DNA of 64,000 nt from Gyromitra esculenta (GCA_038503075.1 JBCAML010000021.1:1411266-1475265), one strand, 5' to 3'. Shown: positions 22,054 through 34,000, counted from the first letter of the stretch. Notes: generated by a model not told the origin, from the letters alone. Program-made: numbers and translations.

Positions 22054-24096
22054 TAGTGCTTCCTGGAAACTCAGTGTCGTTCTCTCCTTTTCTTTTCTGG
22101 CTTTTGGCGGTTCCCACACATTCTTTTGGGGTTCAAGATGAGGAAAGACTGAGGATGCTGGCGCTCTCGAGTTTCTTGGGGGAGTTTTTGGTGCTTCTGA
22201 TTCTTCTTCGGATTCATCTGCTCTTTTTCCCTCTCCTTCTTCCTTCTTATCCTCTCCTGATGTAGGTTTTGGTACTAGGTTGTTTTTAGGACCGGAATCG
22301 GAATCTGAGTCGGAATCGGAACTATCTTCAGAACTGGAGTCGGTGTCATTTGTTCTTGTACCCCCCTTTGCTTCAGACTCCTGTTTGATGAACTGAACGT
22401 CTCTGCTTCTCACAACTTTCTTAAGACTAGGAATATATACTCTGTATTCTCCAGTTGTCTGTCCATATCCGCAGATCTTTCCTTGAAGTGCCCTTGCTTC
22501 GAGTTTGGTTCCTGGATTTCTGGCTTCTACTGGTATATGGGTATAGGCTTCTTCGCCGAAACGTCGGAGATGTGATATTGAGGGTTTATATCCGTTGAAG
22601 GCTTCGAAAGGTGTCTTGTTGATGCTTCGGTGTGGAACTCGATTCTTGACATGAGCGAGCATGCTTATTCCTTCAGCCCATAGGTTTCGGGGAAGTCCTG
22701 ATGTGATTCCCACGGTTCTTACCATGTCCTGGATTGTTCTGTTAAACCTTTCGGCTACTCCATTAGATTCATGGGAATAAGGAACTGTTGTTTCATGGGT
22801 GATCCCCTTTTTCTTAAAATCCTCCATCAACTCTTTATTCACATACTCGCCACCATTGTCTGATCGAAATCTCTTAACCTTCTTCCCTGTCCTTCTTTCC
22901 ATATTGGTGACGTAGGTTTTTATTGCTTCTGTTGCATCGCTTTTGTTTTTTAATAGGTAAACGGATGCGAACCGGCTGAAGTCATCGATAAAAGATATGA
23001 AGTAGTGGTACCCTCCTGGTGCTTCCACAGGAAAACGTCCACTTAAGTCGGAGTGAATAAGTTCGAGTTTGTCGGTTGGTGGTGAGTTTGATGGGGGCCG
23101 AGGTAGTTTGGTTGATTTGCCCATGAGGCAACTAGGGCAGTGACTGAAAGAGTTTGGAAGGAGTTCGCTGTCTTTCACGGATTCCTTGAGTTTGGCTAAA
23201 GCTGATGAGGGGAGATGGCCTAGTCTTTCGTGCCAGTCAACAGATGTTATCATCGCCGAGGCTCCTTCTTTTAGATCCAGGATGTAGAGGTTCCTGTTTC
23301 TGTTAAGAGTGGCTATGGCTTGAACTTGTCCTCCTTTTAGAACCGACAGCTTTTCCCCTTTTCCTTCCAGAGTTAATCCTTTTTCTGCCAACTTACGCCA
23401 TGAAATGAGATTTGTCGTTCCTAGTTTAGGAACATAGAGAACTTTATCGAGTTTAATAGGCCTGATACTTCCTTGGATGTTGGCGACAGTGAAGCCGGTA
23501 ATTTTGAGTTTATCGCCGGGTACTGTGACTGTTCCTGTTGCTGTTTGTTTTTCTGAGAAAGCTGATCCGGACATGTGGTCTGTTGCTCCTGTATCAAGAA
23601 TCCATTCTCCCTGTTGTCCGGTATTAGTTGCAAGGGCAGTTGCATTCATCCAGGTGAGGTCTAAGTCTTCTTCAACCCATCCAGAGAGATCAACTTCTTC
23701 AGAAGGTTGTCCAAATTGAGGATAATCGACATCGATAAAGCAGAAGTCCATAAAAGATGCTGTCCATCCTTCGGCGGTTATTTCCACTACGTTAGATTCC
23801 GTCTTTTCTTCTCTTTTTTTGGCTTTCCTTTTTCGGCAGTCCTTCTGGAGGTGTCCTATATAAGTGTCCCCGTTTTTCTTGCAGTAGGAGCATTCTTTAG
23901 AAGTGTCTCGCTTGAAGCCTCCTTTGGTTTTGCTCGCATTGAAGGATTCTGTTGCTTGAGTCGAGAGTTCTTTGCGTGTAGCGATGTCCATGAGCTTGTC
24001 GTAGACGTCTTGGTATGTCACCTTCTCTTTTGTCTGAAGGTTGTCTACCACATTGTCGAGGGACTCGTGACGAAGAGTCATTAGCAGGAAGGATCC
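22054..24096 (-). pseudogene. Copia zinc knuckle, protease and integrase
   Basis: From the first in-frame ATG (24081) the frame is open to the gypsy junction. It carries a Cys/His knuckle with unusual spacing, C-SYC-KKNGDTYIG-H-LQKD-C. The protease follows as WILDTGATDHMSGS, and the GAG-pre-integrase domain as WHERLGHLPSSALAKL. The integrase core has ELIHSDLSGRFPVEAPGGYH (Asp), FRSDNGGEYVN (Asp) and HESNGVAERFNRT (Glu). A Ser/Asp-rich acidic linker and a Pro-containing tail follow. The N-terminal MTLRHESLDNVV is the end of the gag domain, so the TAA at 24097-24099 cuts gag in two. The three catalytic integrase residues are present. Confidence 0.92.
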
Positions 24097-24603
24097 TTAA
24101 GCTTCGACGTTGTTGGACAATTTGTTCATGATCTGGCCAAAGGTTTCGGTGGGATCGCTTTTATATTGTTCCGTTCTCTCGTTGAGTTCTGTCCAAGCTG
24201 TTGCAAAAGTCGACACATGGTCCTTAAGGGATACGTCGGGAGTGTATTGGAGGTTGAAGACTCTAGCCGCTAACTGATGGAGAGTACTCGTAGTTCTTCT
24301 GTCAAACATGTCTTCGAGGCTTTTCCACATAACAGCTGCATTGGGGGATGGGATCATAACGCCGAAAACTTCTCCGTCGATGTTTTGGACTAAGAAGGCT
24401 TTGGCCCAGATGTTTTTCTTCTTCCATGCTGTTACCTCTTCTTCATCAGTGCTGGCCGGTATTGTTGACTTCCCAAGCATAAGGGCGTCAGCGTCGTAGT
24501 ACTCGAGCATGATAATTGCTGCGGCTCTCCATCGTGGATAGTCAGCTTGGCTGGCGAGAATGACTTTTAGCGTGGGGATGCGCTCATGCTTAGAGGACGA
24601 CAT
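24097..24603 (-). pseudogene. Copia gag N-terminal domain
   Basis: The ATG at 24603 starts 168 codons that read as the UBN2-type gag of copia elements: LASQADYPRWRAAAIIML, WAKAFLVQNIDGEVFGVM, MWKSLEDMFDRRTTSTLHQL and FGQIMNKLSNNVEA. It ends at TAA. The next codons (GSFLLMTLRHESLDN) continue the same domain in the same frame, so TAA most simply replaced CAA. Confidence 0.9.
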
Positions 24604-24710
24604 TCTGATCGAAGTGAGGAGTTCTTTTTATTGCGGGGTATCTTGTTGTTGCGCAGGTTCTTACGGAAGCAAGTAACTTTTTGCTTATGAGATTTTTTTA
24701 AATGAAATCT

Positions 24711-24725
24711 CCTGGGCTCATAACC
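24711..24725 (-). other. Copia primer-binding site matching the anticodon arm of initiator tRNA-Met
   Basis: On the plus strand this reads CCTGGGCTCATAACC and lies flush with the LTR. It equals the anticodon arm of eukaryotic initiator tRNA-Met, with the CAT anticodon in the middle. The element RNA (minus strand) would therefore pair with a cleaved half-tRNA, as known for Drosophila copia. It also fixes the inner LTR boundary at 24726. Confidence 0.85.
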
Positions 24726-24960
24726 TTTTGAAATGTTACAAGATAGTGTAGAGAATAAATGACTATTTCGATACTGATTTAAACTACTAAATCCCCTGAC
24801 TTAAATACTCCTTATTCCTCATTCAACGAACTCGTTACCACAAGGAAATATGCCCGTCGGGCTAATACAAAGTAAATCCTCCGTCGGCTAAACATCTATC
24901 CACATTACTCCGGATGTACCACCACAATAGTATTATAGGTGAGAGCACCTTATTCCAACA
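24726..24960 (-). repeat. Copia 5' LTR (right copy)
   Basis: 235 bp. It is identical to the left LTR at both ends but carries an unrelated-looking block at about 24878-24935. The interrupted ankyrin frame runs into it and stops (VGIRCSHL). Confidence 0.9.
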
Positions 24961-24965
24961 CCATT

Positions 24966-27900
24966 GCCTTCATACAGGCTGCTGTCAAAGAGTCGATCCA
25001 CTAGTGCAAGATGCCCCATCCTGGCCGCCACTTGTAAAGCTGTCCCACCACCGTCTCTCCGTTTCTGGTTTGGGTCTACTCCTCTCTCAAGCAAATAGTT
25101 AACTATTGCCAGGTGGCCAGCCTCAGCTGCAGCTATTATTGGTAATTTTCCTCTATCCGAGTAAGGTATTTTAGTAAGAGAGGCGCCTCTCTCAAAGAAT
25201 CGATCCAGTATAGTTAAACTACCGCTTCCGGCCGCGTCTCGTGCTGGTGACAGATTGCGTCCATCTACTCCTGGCTCGACATAAGCCCCTCTCTCGAGAA
25301 GTAGGTCTATTATTGCAGCACAGGATACCCTGGCCGCCATTTGTAATGCTGTGCGCTCATCACTGCGATACTGTCTGGACGGCGCACTGGCGTCGGCTCC
25401 TATCTCAAGCAAACGCTGCACTATTTCGACATGGCCCCTGCCGGCAGCCATTTCCAATTCTAGCTGCCCACCACCCCAGACACTCTCTGAATCTCGTTTT
25501 CCGATCCTGGCTCCTCTGGCGAGTAAAAAGTTCACTATTTTTATATGACCATTCTCCGCCGCTACCTTTAATGCTGCCGCTCCAGTCCACCACTCCCCCA
25601 CACTCATTGTGGCACCCAAATCAAGCAACCGCTCTACTATTTCCAGGAAACCTCCTTCCGCTGCCGCCTGTAACGCCCCTTGCCCTCCGCGTTCCGCTGG
25701 CATGGAGTTGACGTTGGCACCCTTCTCAATAAGTCGTTCAACGACGTCAAGATGGCCGCCCCCTGATGCCGCTTGCAATGCTGTAACACCGTATTTTGCT
25801 GGCTCGGCATGGATGTTGGCCCCCTTTGCAATCAATTCATCGACCGCTGCTAGGTGGCCCCCTTCTGCCGCTGCTTGTATCGCTGTTCGTCCGAAAACCG
25901 CTGCGATAGCATTAACATCCGCACCGTTCTCTAGTAATCGGCTTAGTACTTCTAAATGCCCGCATTCTGCTGCCGCCTGTAGCGCAGTTCGCCCAGAATA
26001 TTTGGCAGGTCTGGCATTGATATCAGCCCCGTTCTCAAGTAGGAGATCTACTACTGCCAGGTGACCCGCTCCTGCAGCAGCTTGTAGTGCTGTCCGTCCG
26101 TAATCTGCTGGTTCCTCGTTGATTTTCAACCCAAGCTGAAGCAGGCGATTTACTATCACTGTATTACCTCCCTCAGCAGCGGCTTGCAAGGTTGTCAGTC
26201 CACCATACCGCGCTGATTGCGAATGGATATCGGCCCCAGCGTCAAGTAATGCCTCCACAGTCGCTAGACTACCCGCTGCCGCTGCCGCTTGCAATGCTGT
26301 TCGCCCACCAGTAGACGAAGGTTCAGCGTTCACCCTCACCCCATACTCGAGTAACAGCCTAACTATGTCCAAGTGACCCTCGGCTGCCGCGGCTTGCAAG
26401 GCGGTTCGCCCACAATATTTTGCTGGTTCTGCGTTGATATGAGCTCTTGCTTCAAGCAATCGTTTTACTACTGACAGGTGGCCCCTCTCTGCAGCCGCTT
26501 GTAAAGCCGTTCTTCCGCCACATTCTGCTGGCTCCTCATTTACTCGGGCCCCCCTCGCCAGCAATTTCTCCACCAGTGCTAGATTACCACCCTCTGCGGC
26601 CAACTGGAACGCCGTTCGCCCAAAACCGTGTGCTTCTGCATGCATGTTGCTTGAATCGGCGATCTTGGATTCGATGCTCTTCACACCCACGGCCTCCGTA
26701 TTGGTGTTCGCTTCGTGTTCGAGTAGCAGGTCAATTGCTTCCGAATGGCCCCCTTCAATCGCCGCTTGTAATGCCGTCCGTATAAAGATCCCATCAATCA
26801 GAGAGGGTGTGTCGCTGCTGTCTAGGAGGTCTTTGACGTAGGGTCTATAATCTAATCTAGCACCAGTATGAAGAACGAGTTGTCTAGAATACTTGATTTG
26901 GCTACGCCACGTTTCCTCTAGCGGGTCCCAGTGCAGTATCTTCCACCCCTGCGATCTTCGTGCTCTCGCGATCATACGGAGTTGGATAATAGTGTTTATC
27001 CCACGCGTTCTGTGTGCGCATGCCCCAGCTTTCAGCAGCATTTCCAAGATCTCGATATTTCCATTACCAGCAGCCAGAACTAGAGCACACTCGAGATATG
27101 GATCAGCGCTTGGCAATCTTGTGCGCTTCAGGAGCAATTTCACAGTTGATACATGACCATAGAATGCCGCTCCCCACATAGGCAATGGTTGGTATCCTGC
27201 TTCGACCTCGAGGTAGTCCTTGGGGAAAGCAAGCCTTAGATACGCCAGGAGCAGCTGCACCACAGAAACATGACCCTTTGATGCTGCTACGACCAATGAA
27301 CTTGTCATAGATTTACCATTGATATACCTAGTGTCCAGCTTGTGGTCGATGAGTGCTTCTATTACGGAATCGTAGCCATTTTCTACCGCTTCTGTCAAGA
27401 TCTGCAATTTTTTCTCCCGCGCACAGGTGCCAATGAGTGTCACCAGATGAGCTTCCTCTCTAGGCTGAGTTAACGCCGAGGATACTGGATGAAATGGCGC
27501 CAATAATTTCTGTATCTTCGCGGCAGCTGCAACGTCGAGGGATCCTTGGATTTCCAGGGGTGCGCTAGAGAGGCTCTGCGAAAGTGGTGACAAATCTTCA
27601 ATGCGAGTCTTGTTCAGCCAGCGTAAAAACTGGTCATCTTGATCATTGTGCTTGCGACCAGCGAGGACCGAAATTCGCTTGCAGAACCATGTTGCCATCT
27701 GCCACGCTTCCCAAATTTCCAACTCCTCGATATCTGGACACGACACCGGCAAATTATCGCCAGTTAATTGCTGTATATGCATAGCCACCGTATGCCACTG
27801 ATTGGTTATCCGGGCGTTGCATAGGTTGCTGTGGGTGTGTAAATCTAGCACATAGTCCTTAAGCCCAGATATTTCAGTCCCGTTCAGCCCAGGGAGCTTC

Positions 27901-30472
27901 CTATGCTTTCCTAAGTGTGGCAAGAGCTCTATAGAACCTAGAGTCAGTGTCAAGTACTTTAGATAACAATCATAAAATAGGAGCGGTATTTTACCCGTCA
28001 GAATCTGCCCTTCCGTCCCAAGTCCAGTTTCGCTTATAACCTCCACAAAATTTTTCAGGGCCGAGTTACGTATAACCCGTCTAACAGACCCACCTTGATT
28101 ATCCTCATAGATTTTAGTCTCTCCACAAACCTCCCCAACTAAAGGCACAACTTTCGAGAAAAACCGTGACATAACGTGCTGAGCGAAAAGCTTCTCTACC
28201 GGCATGTTTGGGACTACCACAACCGCTACAGGGTCTACTGTGGTGTTAGACTTTCCAACGAAACGGTGCTGTGGAATTCCTTCCGCCTGCGAAATATCCC
28301 TGGAATATCCAAAGCGAAGGTCCACCTCATCAATGTCCATCCAGAGTTTAAAAATCTCGAGATCAACCATATGGTTTGGCCATTGGAGAACCTTTGCAAC
28401 TAGACCCTCCCCTGAACCACGTTCCTGAACCCCCACAGCAGCACTGGTATCTCGATAAAGTTTATCACTCTCCCGAAAGCAGAGCATCCATAGTGAAAGG
28501 GCTGCTTCTATTCGAGACTTTGTATCTTCCGCAATTGTCCACGACCCCCAAGACTGTAATCTCGAAAGCTTGAACACCAATGTTCCGTAAGTCGGCTGAG
28601 TCTCGGCTGAGACAACTGTAGCAACTCTTAGCTCCAGGAAAATCTCTTTTTGCAGAAACGCATCTCTTGTCAAGGAAAAATCTCCAGTCCTATTATAGAT
28701 AGTGTTTAAAGTCCGCTCCATTGCTGTGCATAAAGAGCTAGTAATATCATGAACCTCCGGTGCCCATTGCGAAAGCACCCCAAGACGTTGTCGGACCTGC
28801 AGAACCTTATCTGCCAAACCATCATCACTTGGATGAGCATTGTTAGCGTCCCCTGCAATGACTTTCCAGCCAATGCATGAACATAGTTGGCGCGCCGTAG
28901 AGTCCAGTTCGGAACCACCTACAGCTGGCACTGCATGCGGTTCAATGACCACACCCCGGCGGGCGAACGACCGGATAATAGTATTCACGCATGTTGCAAT
29001 TAGCTGTGCAATAGAAGCGGACCAGTGCATTTGTCTGAGGCCGATGAATTGAATAACGAAACCGAGAGTGCTGACAAGCGTCCCCAGCAACACCCACCAA
29101 CAGAGCCGATTTAGAACCCTTTCGTTACAACGCTGAGACGTTCTGATAACCTTTTGGTCGTCGCGACCAAAGATGATATAGGACCCAAATACCTGATCGC
29201 CAACTGTTCCACCCTTCTGAACCCATGCCACTTTACACTGTTTCGTAGTTCTCTTAGTCCAAATTCTTCTAGACGATAACATAGTCCAATCTTCCTCAGT
29301 CGAAGCAGAGTCAATGACATAGGAACAGATTAGCATGCCAATACATAGAGATATCGTTCCAAATATCGCACACGGATATGCTTGAGGTGATGGGGCGAGG
29401 CCGTCTTTTAGGAAGCGAGTTTTCCACGTATAGCGAAAGGAAATTAAAGTCTCAAAGGTCAGCGCCAGAAGTTGGACCGCTACCCCGACTATTGCCCACA
29501 GCCACTTCTCGGAATTGTTTGAAAGCTTCCCTCTTGAATTAAGCGAGATATTTGGTGGGTTTTTGTCACTGATGGGTTGAGCCGAGTTTTCCAGATCTTC
29601 GCCGGCTTGCAGAAGTGGAAATATCTCGATATCCGAGTCAATCCATTGGTCCTGAATAGTCAATAATGGAAGTCGCCTCTTGCTCCTTTTAATACGCCTA
29701 AAGAATGGATTTCCATCAGATAGGGTATGGATATCGTCGGCCGAGCACCGAGTATATTCATATATAAACTGGAACATTGACGGCGTGCCAAGTACACGAA
29801 CTATTGCCTGGCCGTTCCACATTTCACCAACATCAGGTGAGTTTGAAGACATTAACTCAAGCTCAACATCTGCACGACCTTCCTTCCCTCACCCAACTAG
29901 GGCCTTCAGCCATGGCTGCCCAGCTACCCGGATTGCGCTCACGATAGCTGTGATGATCCCCAATGGGGCCATAGAAAAGAGGATGCAATCTGCCCATCCG
30001 AAACTCTCACTCAAGAATTGCATTGCGACCTTCTCTCCAAACAACGCAAGGATGGGGGCGAGGTCACTGAATAGATTATTTGCAAAGTCATCGCCCGCAG
30101 AAGCTCGTGCGGGGGGTATGAGGGAAAAGAGGATTCCGGTGGTGATCCATGCTGTCGTAGGGCGAGATGGCCATGGCTTCGTTCGCTTGGTAGGCTTACG
30201 CGGAGATATGTTTGTATCGGAGTGACTGGTGTAGCTGGTAAGATTCTGGTATCTTGATATGTGCACGTGGCCTCGAGAGAAACATTAGCTATCGCTACTA
30301 CTAGAGAAGTCAAACTGGGAGGCTCACATAGATTTCCATTACCATGTTGTTGCCGTTCGGCCCAGAGGATAGTGGTAAAAGCTGGCCCTGAGTTGTAGCG
30401 ACACGGGAAAATGTCAGTAAGAGTAACCCCGTCTATATCACGAAGTGTCGAGCGATAACTAGTATCAACCAC
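24966..30472 (-). pseudogene. Ankyrin gene, 5' part: large membrane-anchored ankyrin-repeat protein
   Basis: About 1,635 codons are open from 29888 to the copia junction, and the same frame continues upstream across a TGA (29889-29891) to about 30266. The upstream part reads FANNLFSDLAPILALFGEKV and FGWADCILFSMAPLGIIT, the membrane-associated N-terminus of a known large fungal ankyrin family; after the TGA it resumes GREGRADVELELMSSNSPDV. A CGA codon fits at the stop. Further N-terminal text (DGVTLTDIFPCRYNSG, NVSLEATCTYQDTRIL) lies in a neighbouring frame at 30472 to about 30210, so an indel or unseen intron is also present. The protein has hydrophobic helices near residues 80-100, 120-145 and 220-240 of the long ORF, a long helical middle, and then 21 ankyrin repeats. 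The copia sits after repeat 21. Together with the left part, the frame would be about 2,316 codons. The original role is unknown. Confidence 0.85.
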
Positions 30473-31118
30473 TTATTCCAGGAGTCGCCAAGATCAATAC
30501 AGCGGTAGTCGTTTAATGAAGCGACAGCAACAATACCGTACCCCCGCAGCAGGACCAACTTCACCATGCAGACAATGGAGTTTAAATGTAAAAATAAGCA
30601 AGTGGGTAGAGCTACATAAGAAATATTTCTATCCTGAAGCATAGTTCTAAACTCTTTTGTGAACATGCAGAAATAGCCCATATTGTTGGAGTGTGACATT
30701 GCCGTTGTCGCCTCATTAAGGACAGGAACAAAACACTGACTAGGAAACAAGCACCGTCCGGTCGAACAAACCCGAAAAACGACTGCCCGTCATTATCGAT
30801 ACGATGAATATTGCGATCCAATACTTTCATACCATATGTACTACGGAGTTGTAAGAAATAACGAGCCTACTAACCGATCATAGATTTCCCCAAAGCTTCA
30901 CTCCTAAAGCCCTCCTCTTGCGGCATGCTGAAATGTCGAGATCTCGTAACAGTGTCTTGAATCTCACTCATTGCTACCAAGATCCCCGAAAGTCGATAAT
31001 TTCTTTGCTGATGAGTATAAAAGTACGGAATTAGTCCGATATAGTTCGCACGATGAACAGGTACACCAGCGAGGAACTGAAGGATGCTGATAACCTGCGC
31101 GTCAAGCCATGTATGCAT
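30473..31118 (-). pseudogene. Possible relic gene upstream of the ankyrin gene
   Basis: Overlapping minus-strand fragments in several frames (31118-30870, 30830-30612, 30750-30473) look coding but do not join. One reads CLFLHLNSIVCMVKLVLLRG then IVAVASLNDYRC. A diverged second copy of that segment is found at 34190-34424, where LPIYLIPISELHSVHGEI and VVAVALSNDCYC align with it. This could be more of the ankyrin gene's 5' end or a separate decayed gene. I do not recognise the family. Confidence 0.35.
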
Positions 31119-31815
31119 TGCACGCTGGCTACAGGAAACCGAAAATAGACCGCGAGAAACACCTAAGACATCCTATTTGTTGGCAATAAATAAACGGCTA
31201 ATGAGATTCTGAGATTATCCTGTAATTGTCGATCGGCAAAAGAGAAGAACTGCGAGATACGAGATTTAGAACTTTTATTCGTTTCCTAGATTTTTTGATG
31301 GGGGACAGGTCGTGCGCAAGGCCTGTTAACAGAGCGATAATGGTGACGAGCGCGGTGGTGGAGATTCGCGAATTTTCTGGTGAATACATTGGATATGGGT
31401 CAATTATTAGCTTCTTCACTTTGTGGATGGGTTGATCCATCCTCAAAGTTAACCTATTCATCTGAAAAGCGAACTGACCCATTTTTAAAACGGGCATTCT
31501 TGGAATATCGGTCGGAACGTATATATCTCGCCTTCAATTCTACAAGGATGCGCTCGAGAGTAAATACGAGCTACTAGAAGTAACTCAGAGCTCGAGCGAC
31601 AAGGGTGTTCGCGATTAGACGAAAGGTTTGTATAGTGCAATCATATTTTGGAAATTACATATATATCTATAGCTAAGTAGCAAAATTGGAAAGTAACAGT
31701 ATTTTCTGAGCAAATAGAGGCTACACTACAAGCGAATGTATGGTATTTACAATTTGGTGTTTTCAAAACTTATAGAAAGGGACAATCCAAAATAAATGCG
31801 TAGTCCAGCTATACC
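31119..31815. other. Intergenic with dispersed repeat copy 2
   Basis: There is no gene. Bases 31447-31540 are the second copy of the repeat at 5938-6015. The first half has short open frames on both strands without motifs. Confidence 0.45.
31447..31540. repeat. Dispersed repeat, copy 2
   Basis: Aligns with 5938-6015. Shared cores are AAAGCG, GGCNTTCTTGGAATATCG and CGGAAC-TATATAT. Confidence 0.55.
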
Positions 31816-32560
31816 TTACGACGATATGTATAATTCCCTGCTTTCCTCGTCCTCTAAATCCATTTCGTGCATACTACCTATGTCCTTTAACATTTCTGAG
31901 AATTGAGATATTTCCGACGGTCGGCGCTTTTGGATCGATGGTAGCTTTAATAGAAGATGAAGCCATGGATCAGGGCGGGAAACACGGAGGTGTTGCATAA
32001 CCCATTGCCGAAGTGCTGGAGGGGGGACTTCGTATCCTAGCTCTTTGATTGCCTCGGTGTCGCGCCTACTCTCGGGAAGCGAGAGCTCCCGGCCCTCCGA
32101 CTTAGATGCCTTCACAGAAGAAGCAAAACGCCACTTATTCCCTACTTCCAAGTGGGGTGGGGTAATGGGTTGTCTGTAAGTGTTTAAAGCTGTGAGTTAG
32201 ATGGCTTATTGAGCTGATGGGACAAGGATTCTGAGATTATACATACGATATAAGAGTAACCATTTGGTGGAGGGTTTCTGGCGGATTACCAAAGTGTTTG
32301 ATCACAGGATCACCCGAAGATTTCCCTAAAGGCCTGCCTGATTTCTCCAGTATCTTGAGGATACAAGTGAGATCTTTGACCCCCCACTTGAAGCTTAGAG
32401 TTCCAGAACCGGATACATCGAGTCTCGAATGTTCCATGATATGCGCGACCCCTTGCACGTCAAACACAATTTCCTCGGCCTCTCCGATTTCTTCGCGATC
32501 GATATCTTCGGTTTCATCGCCTTTGACTTGTTTGATTTCTGTGAGCGCGCGTGCGCGCAT
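31816..32560 (-). CDS. Uncharacterised two-exon protein
   Basis: Exon 1 is 32560-32247 (ATG, MRARALTEIKQVKGDETED), the intron is 32174-32246 (GTATGT...TTACAG, 73 nt), and exon 2 is 32173-31816. The junction splits a Ser codon and keeps frame (LIS|QPITPPHLEVGNKWRF). The product is 223 residues, acidic at the N-terminus (EDIDREEIGEAEEIVFDV) with no membrane segment. I do not recognise the family; the sharp splice signals and balanced composition argue that it is real. An upstream frame (32861-32600, LWNDKLDSRVWQNYPFEENL and on) may belong to a longer version, but a TGA lies between it and the ATG in every phase I tried. Confidence 0.5.
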
Positions 32561-33866
32561 GTATCAGTCAACCTGCTTCAAAAGAGCTTGTATTTGAGCG
32601 ATGGATATATATACCGAGCGAGCTATCTTTAAATGCTACTCCCCACACAAATCTAGACTTAAGGTACGTGATGAAGTAGACTGATCCCCCTAAGATGTGC
32701 ATTTCGCCAGAGAGATTTTCCTCGAATGGATAGTTTTGCCAGACCCGACTGTCCAGCTTGTCGTTCCATAGAGAAACGCTGAAGCATGATGCCCGGCCAG
32801 CCCTTGTAAACAAAGTTAGCGCTACACCGACCCCATGGGCGAATGTGTTGAATCCTACCATGCCTCATGCAGCCGGTCATCCTTCTGGAGGCTCGCCTTT
32901 CGGTGGCTTTCCTTCCGGGCATTCCTTTTCCGGTGCGCTTCCTTTGAATTGCGGCGGCCTTCTCTTCGATGCTCTTTTCGATGGTGTTCTTTCCGATCCC
33001 GAACGATCTCCTTTCGGAAGACTGTCTTCCCGTGATTATGCTTGTGGAGTCCGTGAAGCGTCCGGATGTAATGAATAGAAACCTCCATGAATGACGTTCA
33101 ATATCAGAAATGCGCCTTGCGGTGTCAAAGGAATTGATTGAGGAGCAGGGTATGCTTTTAAATATGAGTCTGTCGCTCGCGTGAAATCGACAGTGCTTAT
33201 GATAGCCGATGATTGCTCGAAACCTGCAGAGACATAGTGTCAATTGATTGGTCGCTTTATTAATCACGAGTAATGGTAATGGTGGGGTTCTTAGACAAAT
33301 GGTCTCTAGGCCCCAGCGAGCAGCCTATATCTATTTCTATCAATAGAAATAGGTATAAAAATCTCCTCTTTTGGTGCCTTGACGTGCACGTTCCCAAAAT
33401 TGGGTAAGGTGTTCTGCGACAATCAGCTCTGGGGTTCCACAAGTGCTTTTAGAGCGGCATAATTTGGGGTGAGGCTGGAGTGCTTTTAATGTCGTACAAC
33501 CTCATGGGGGATCGAAACGTACAAGACGTCAGAGCCTCCGTCCATGAAGCTTTTTTCCACCTTAATTGCTTTGTCCAGTTGCACGGAGAGCTTGCCAACA
33601 GGTGCTTCGCACACCAAGAACCCATGTCGAAATGCTAACGCATCAATCTAACCAAGCACGAGTTGGTCTGTGATGGGGAGTTCAAGTGGGTATTAGATCT
33701 AGAGTACGTGATTTACCAATTTAACCAATGGAGAGATCTGTGAGCGCACTTTCTGGGGGAGATCTTGCTGATTGCTGCCTTAAGATGGGAGCTGTCAATT
33801 TGACCGCCACCTTGTGCAATAGCTATCCACGGTCGCTTATAATTATGTGGTAATGGAAAATAGGTA

Positions 33867-34000
33867 CTCGGATACATCACGAAGAACCTGAAAACAAGGA
33901 TATCAAGTTAACCGATCGGTAAGCTGATATTGCTAGATCCAACCAACCAGAAACTCCGACTTAGAACATGCATTTTCAGGTTCTTCGTGCGGTATCCGAG
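33867..34000. mobile_element. Small foldback (MITE-like), copy A
   Basis: 134 bp with inverted ends of about 30 bases (outer part CTCGGATAC, inner part CGAAGAACCTGAAAA on both arms, 2 mismatches). It is flanked by TA (33865-33866, 34001-34002). Its size and TA flanks suit a Tc1/mariner-type MITE. Confidence 0.65.

Larger units (their letters stand above)
14462..24960 (-). mobile_element. Ty1/copia LTR retrotransposon, inserted in the ankyrin gene and itself split by a gypsy element
   Basis: Gene order on the minus strand is LTR, PBS, gag, protease-integrase, RT, RNase H, LTR, which is the copia order. Without the nested gypsy it is about 4.7 kb. The 5' LTR is on the right (24726-24960) and the 3' LTR on the left (14462-14691). 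A 5-bp target duplication CCATT flanks it (14457-14461 and 24961-24965). In element orientation the LTR begins TGTTGGAATAAGG, a typical copia start. The element is dead: a TAA separates gag from the rest (24097-24099), a frameshift lies near 15580, TGA 15413-15415 interrupts the RT/RNase H joint, and a gypsy sits between integrase and RT. Confidence 0.95.

Noticed and set aside
14681..24603. Copia pol pieces as two separate genes flanking a host gene
   Set aside because: The two sides join in frame at the gypsy target duplication, so they are one interrupted element.
24711..24725. A tRNA-Met gene fragment
   Set aside because: Only the anticodon arm matches, and it sits exactly at the LTR edge; it is the copia primer site. 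No cloverleaf can be formed from the surrounding bases.
29868..29892. A 23-nt intron removing the ankyrin TGA (GTGAGG...TGCAG)
   Set aside because: Far too short for a spliceosomal intron, while the flanking protein text reads on in frame.
32659..33267. A 202-codon minus-strand gene
   Set aside because: The Arg/Lys-rich middle mirrors a Pro/Gly/Ser-rich plus-strand frame across the same repetitive DNA; frame choice is not supported. It may hold an exon of the neighbouring gene.
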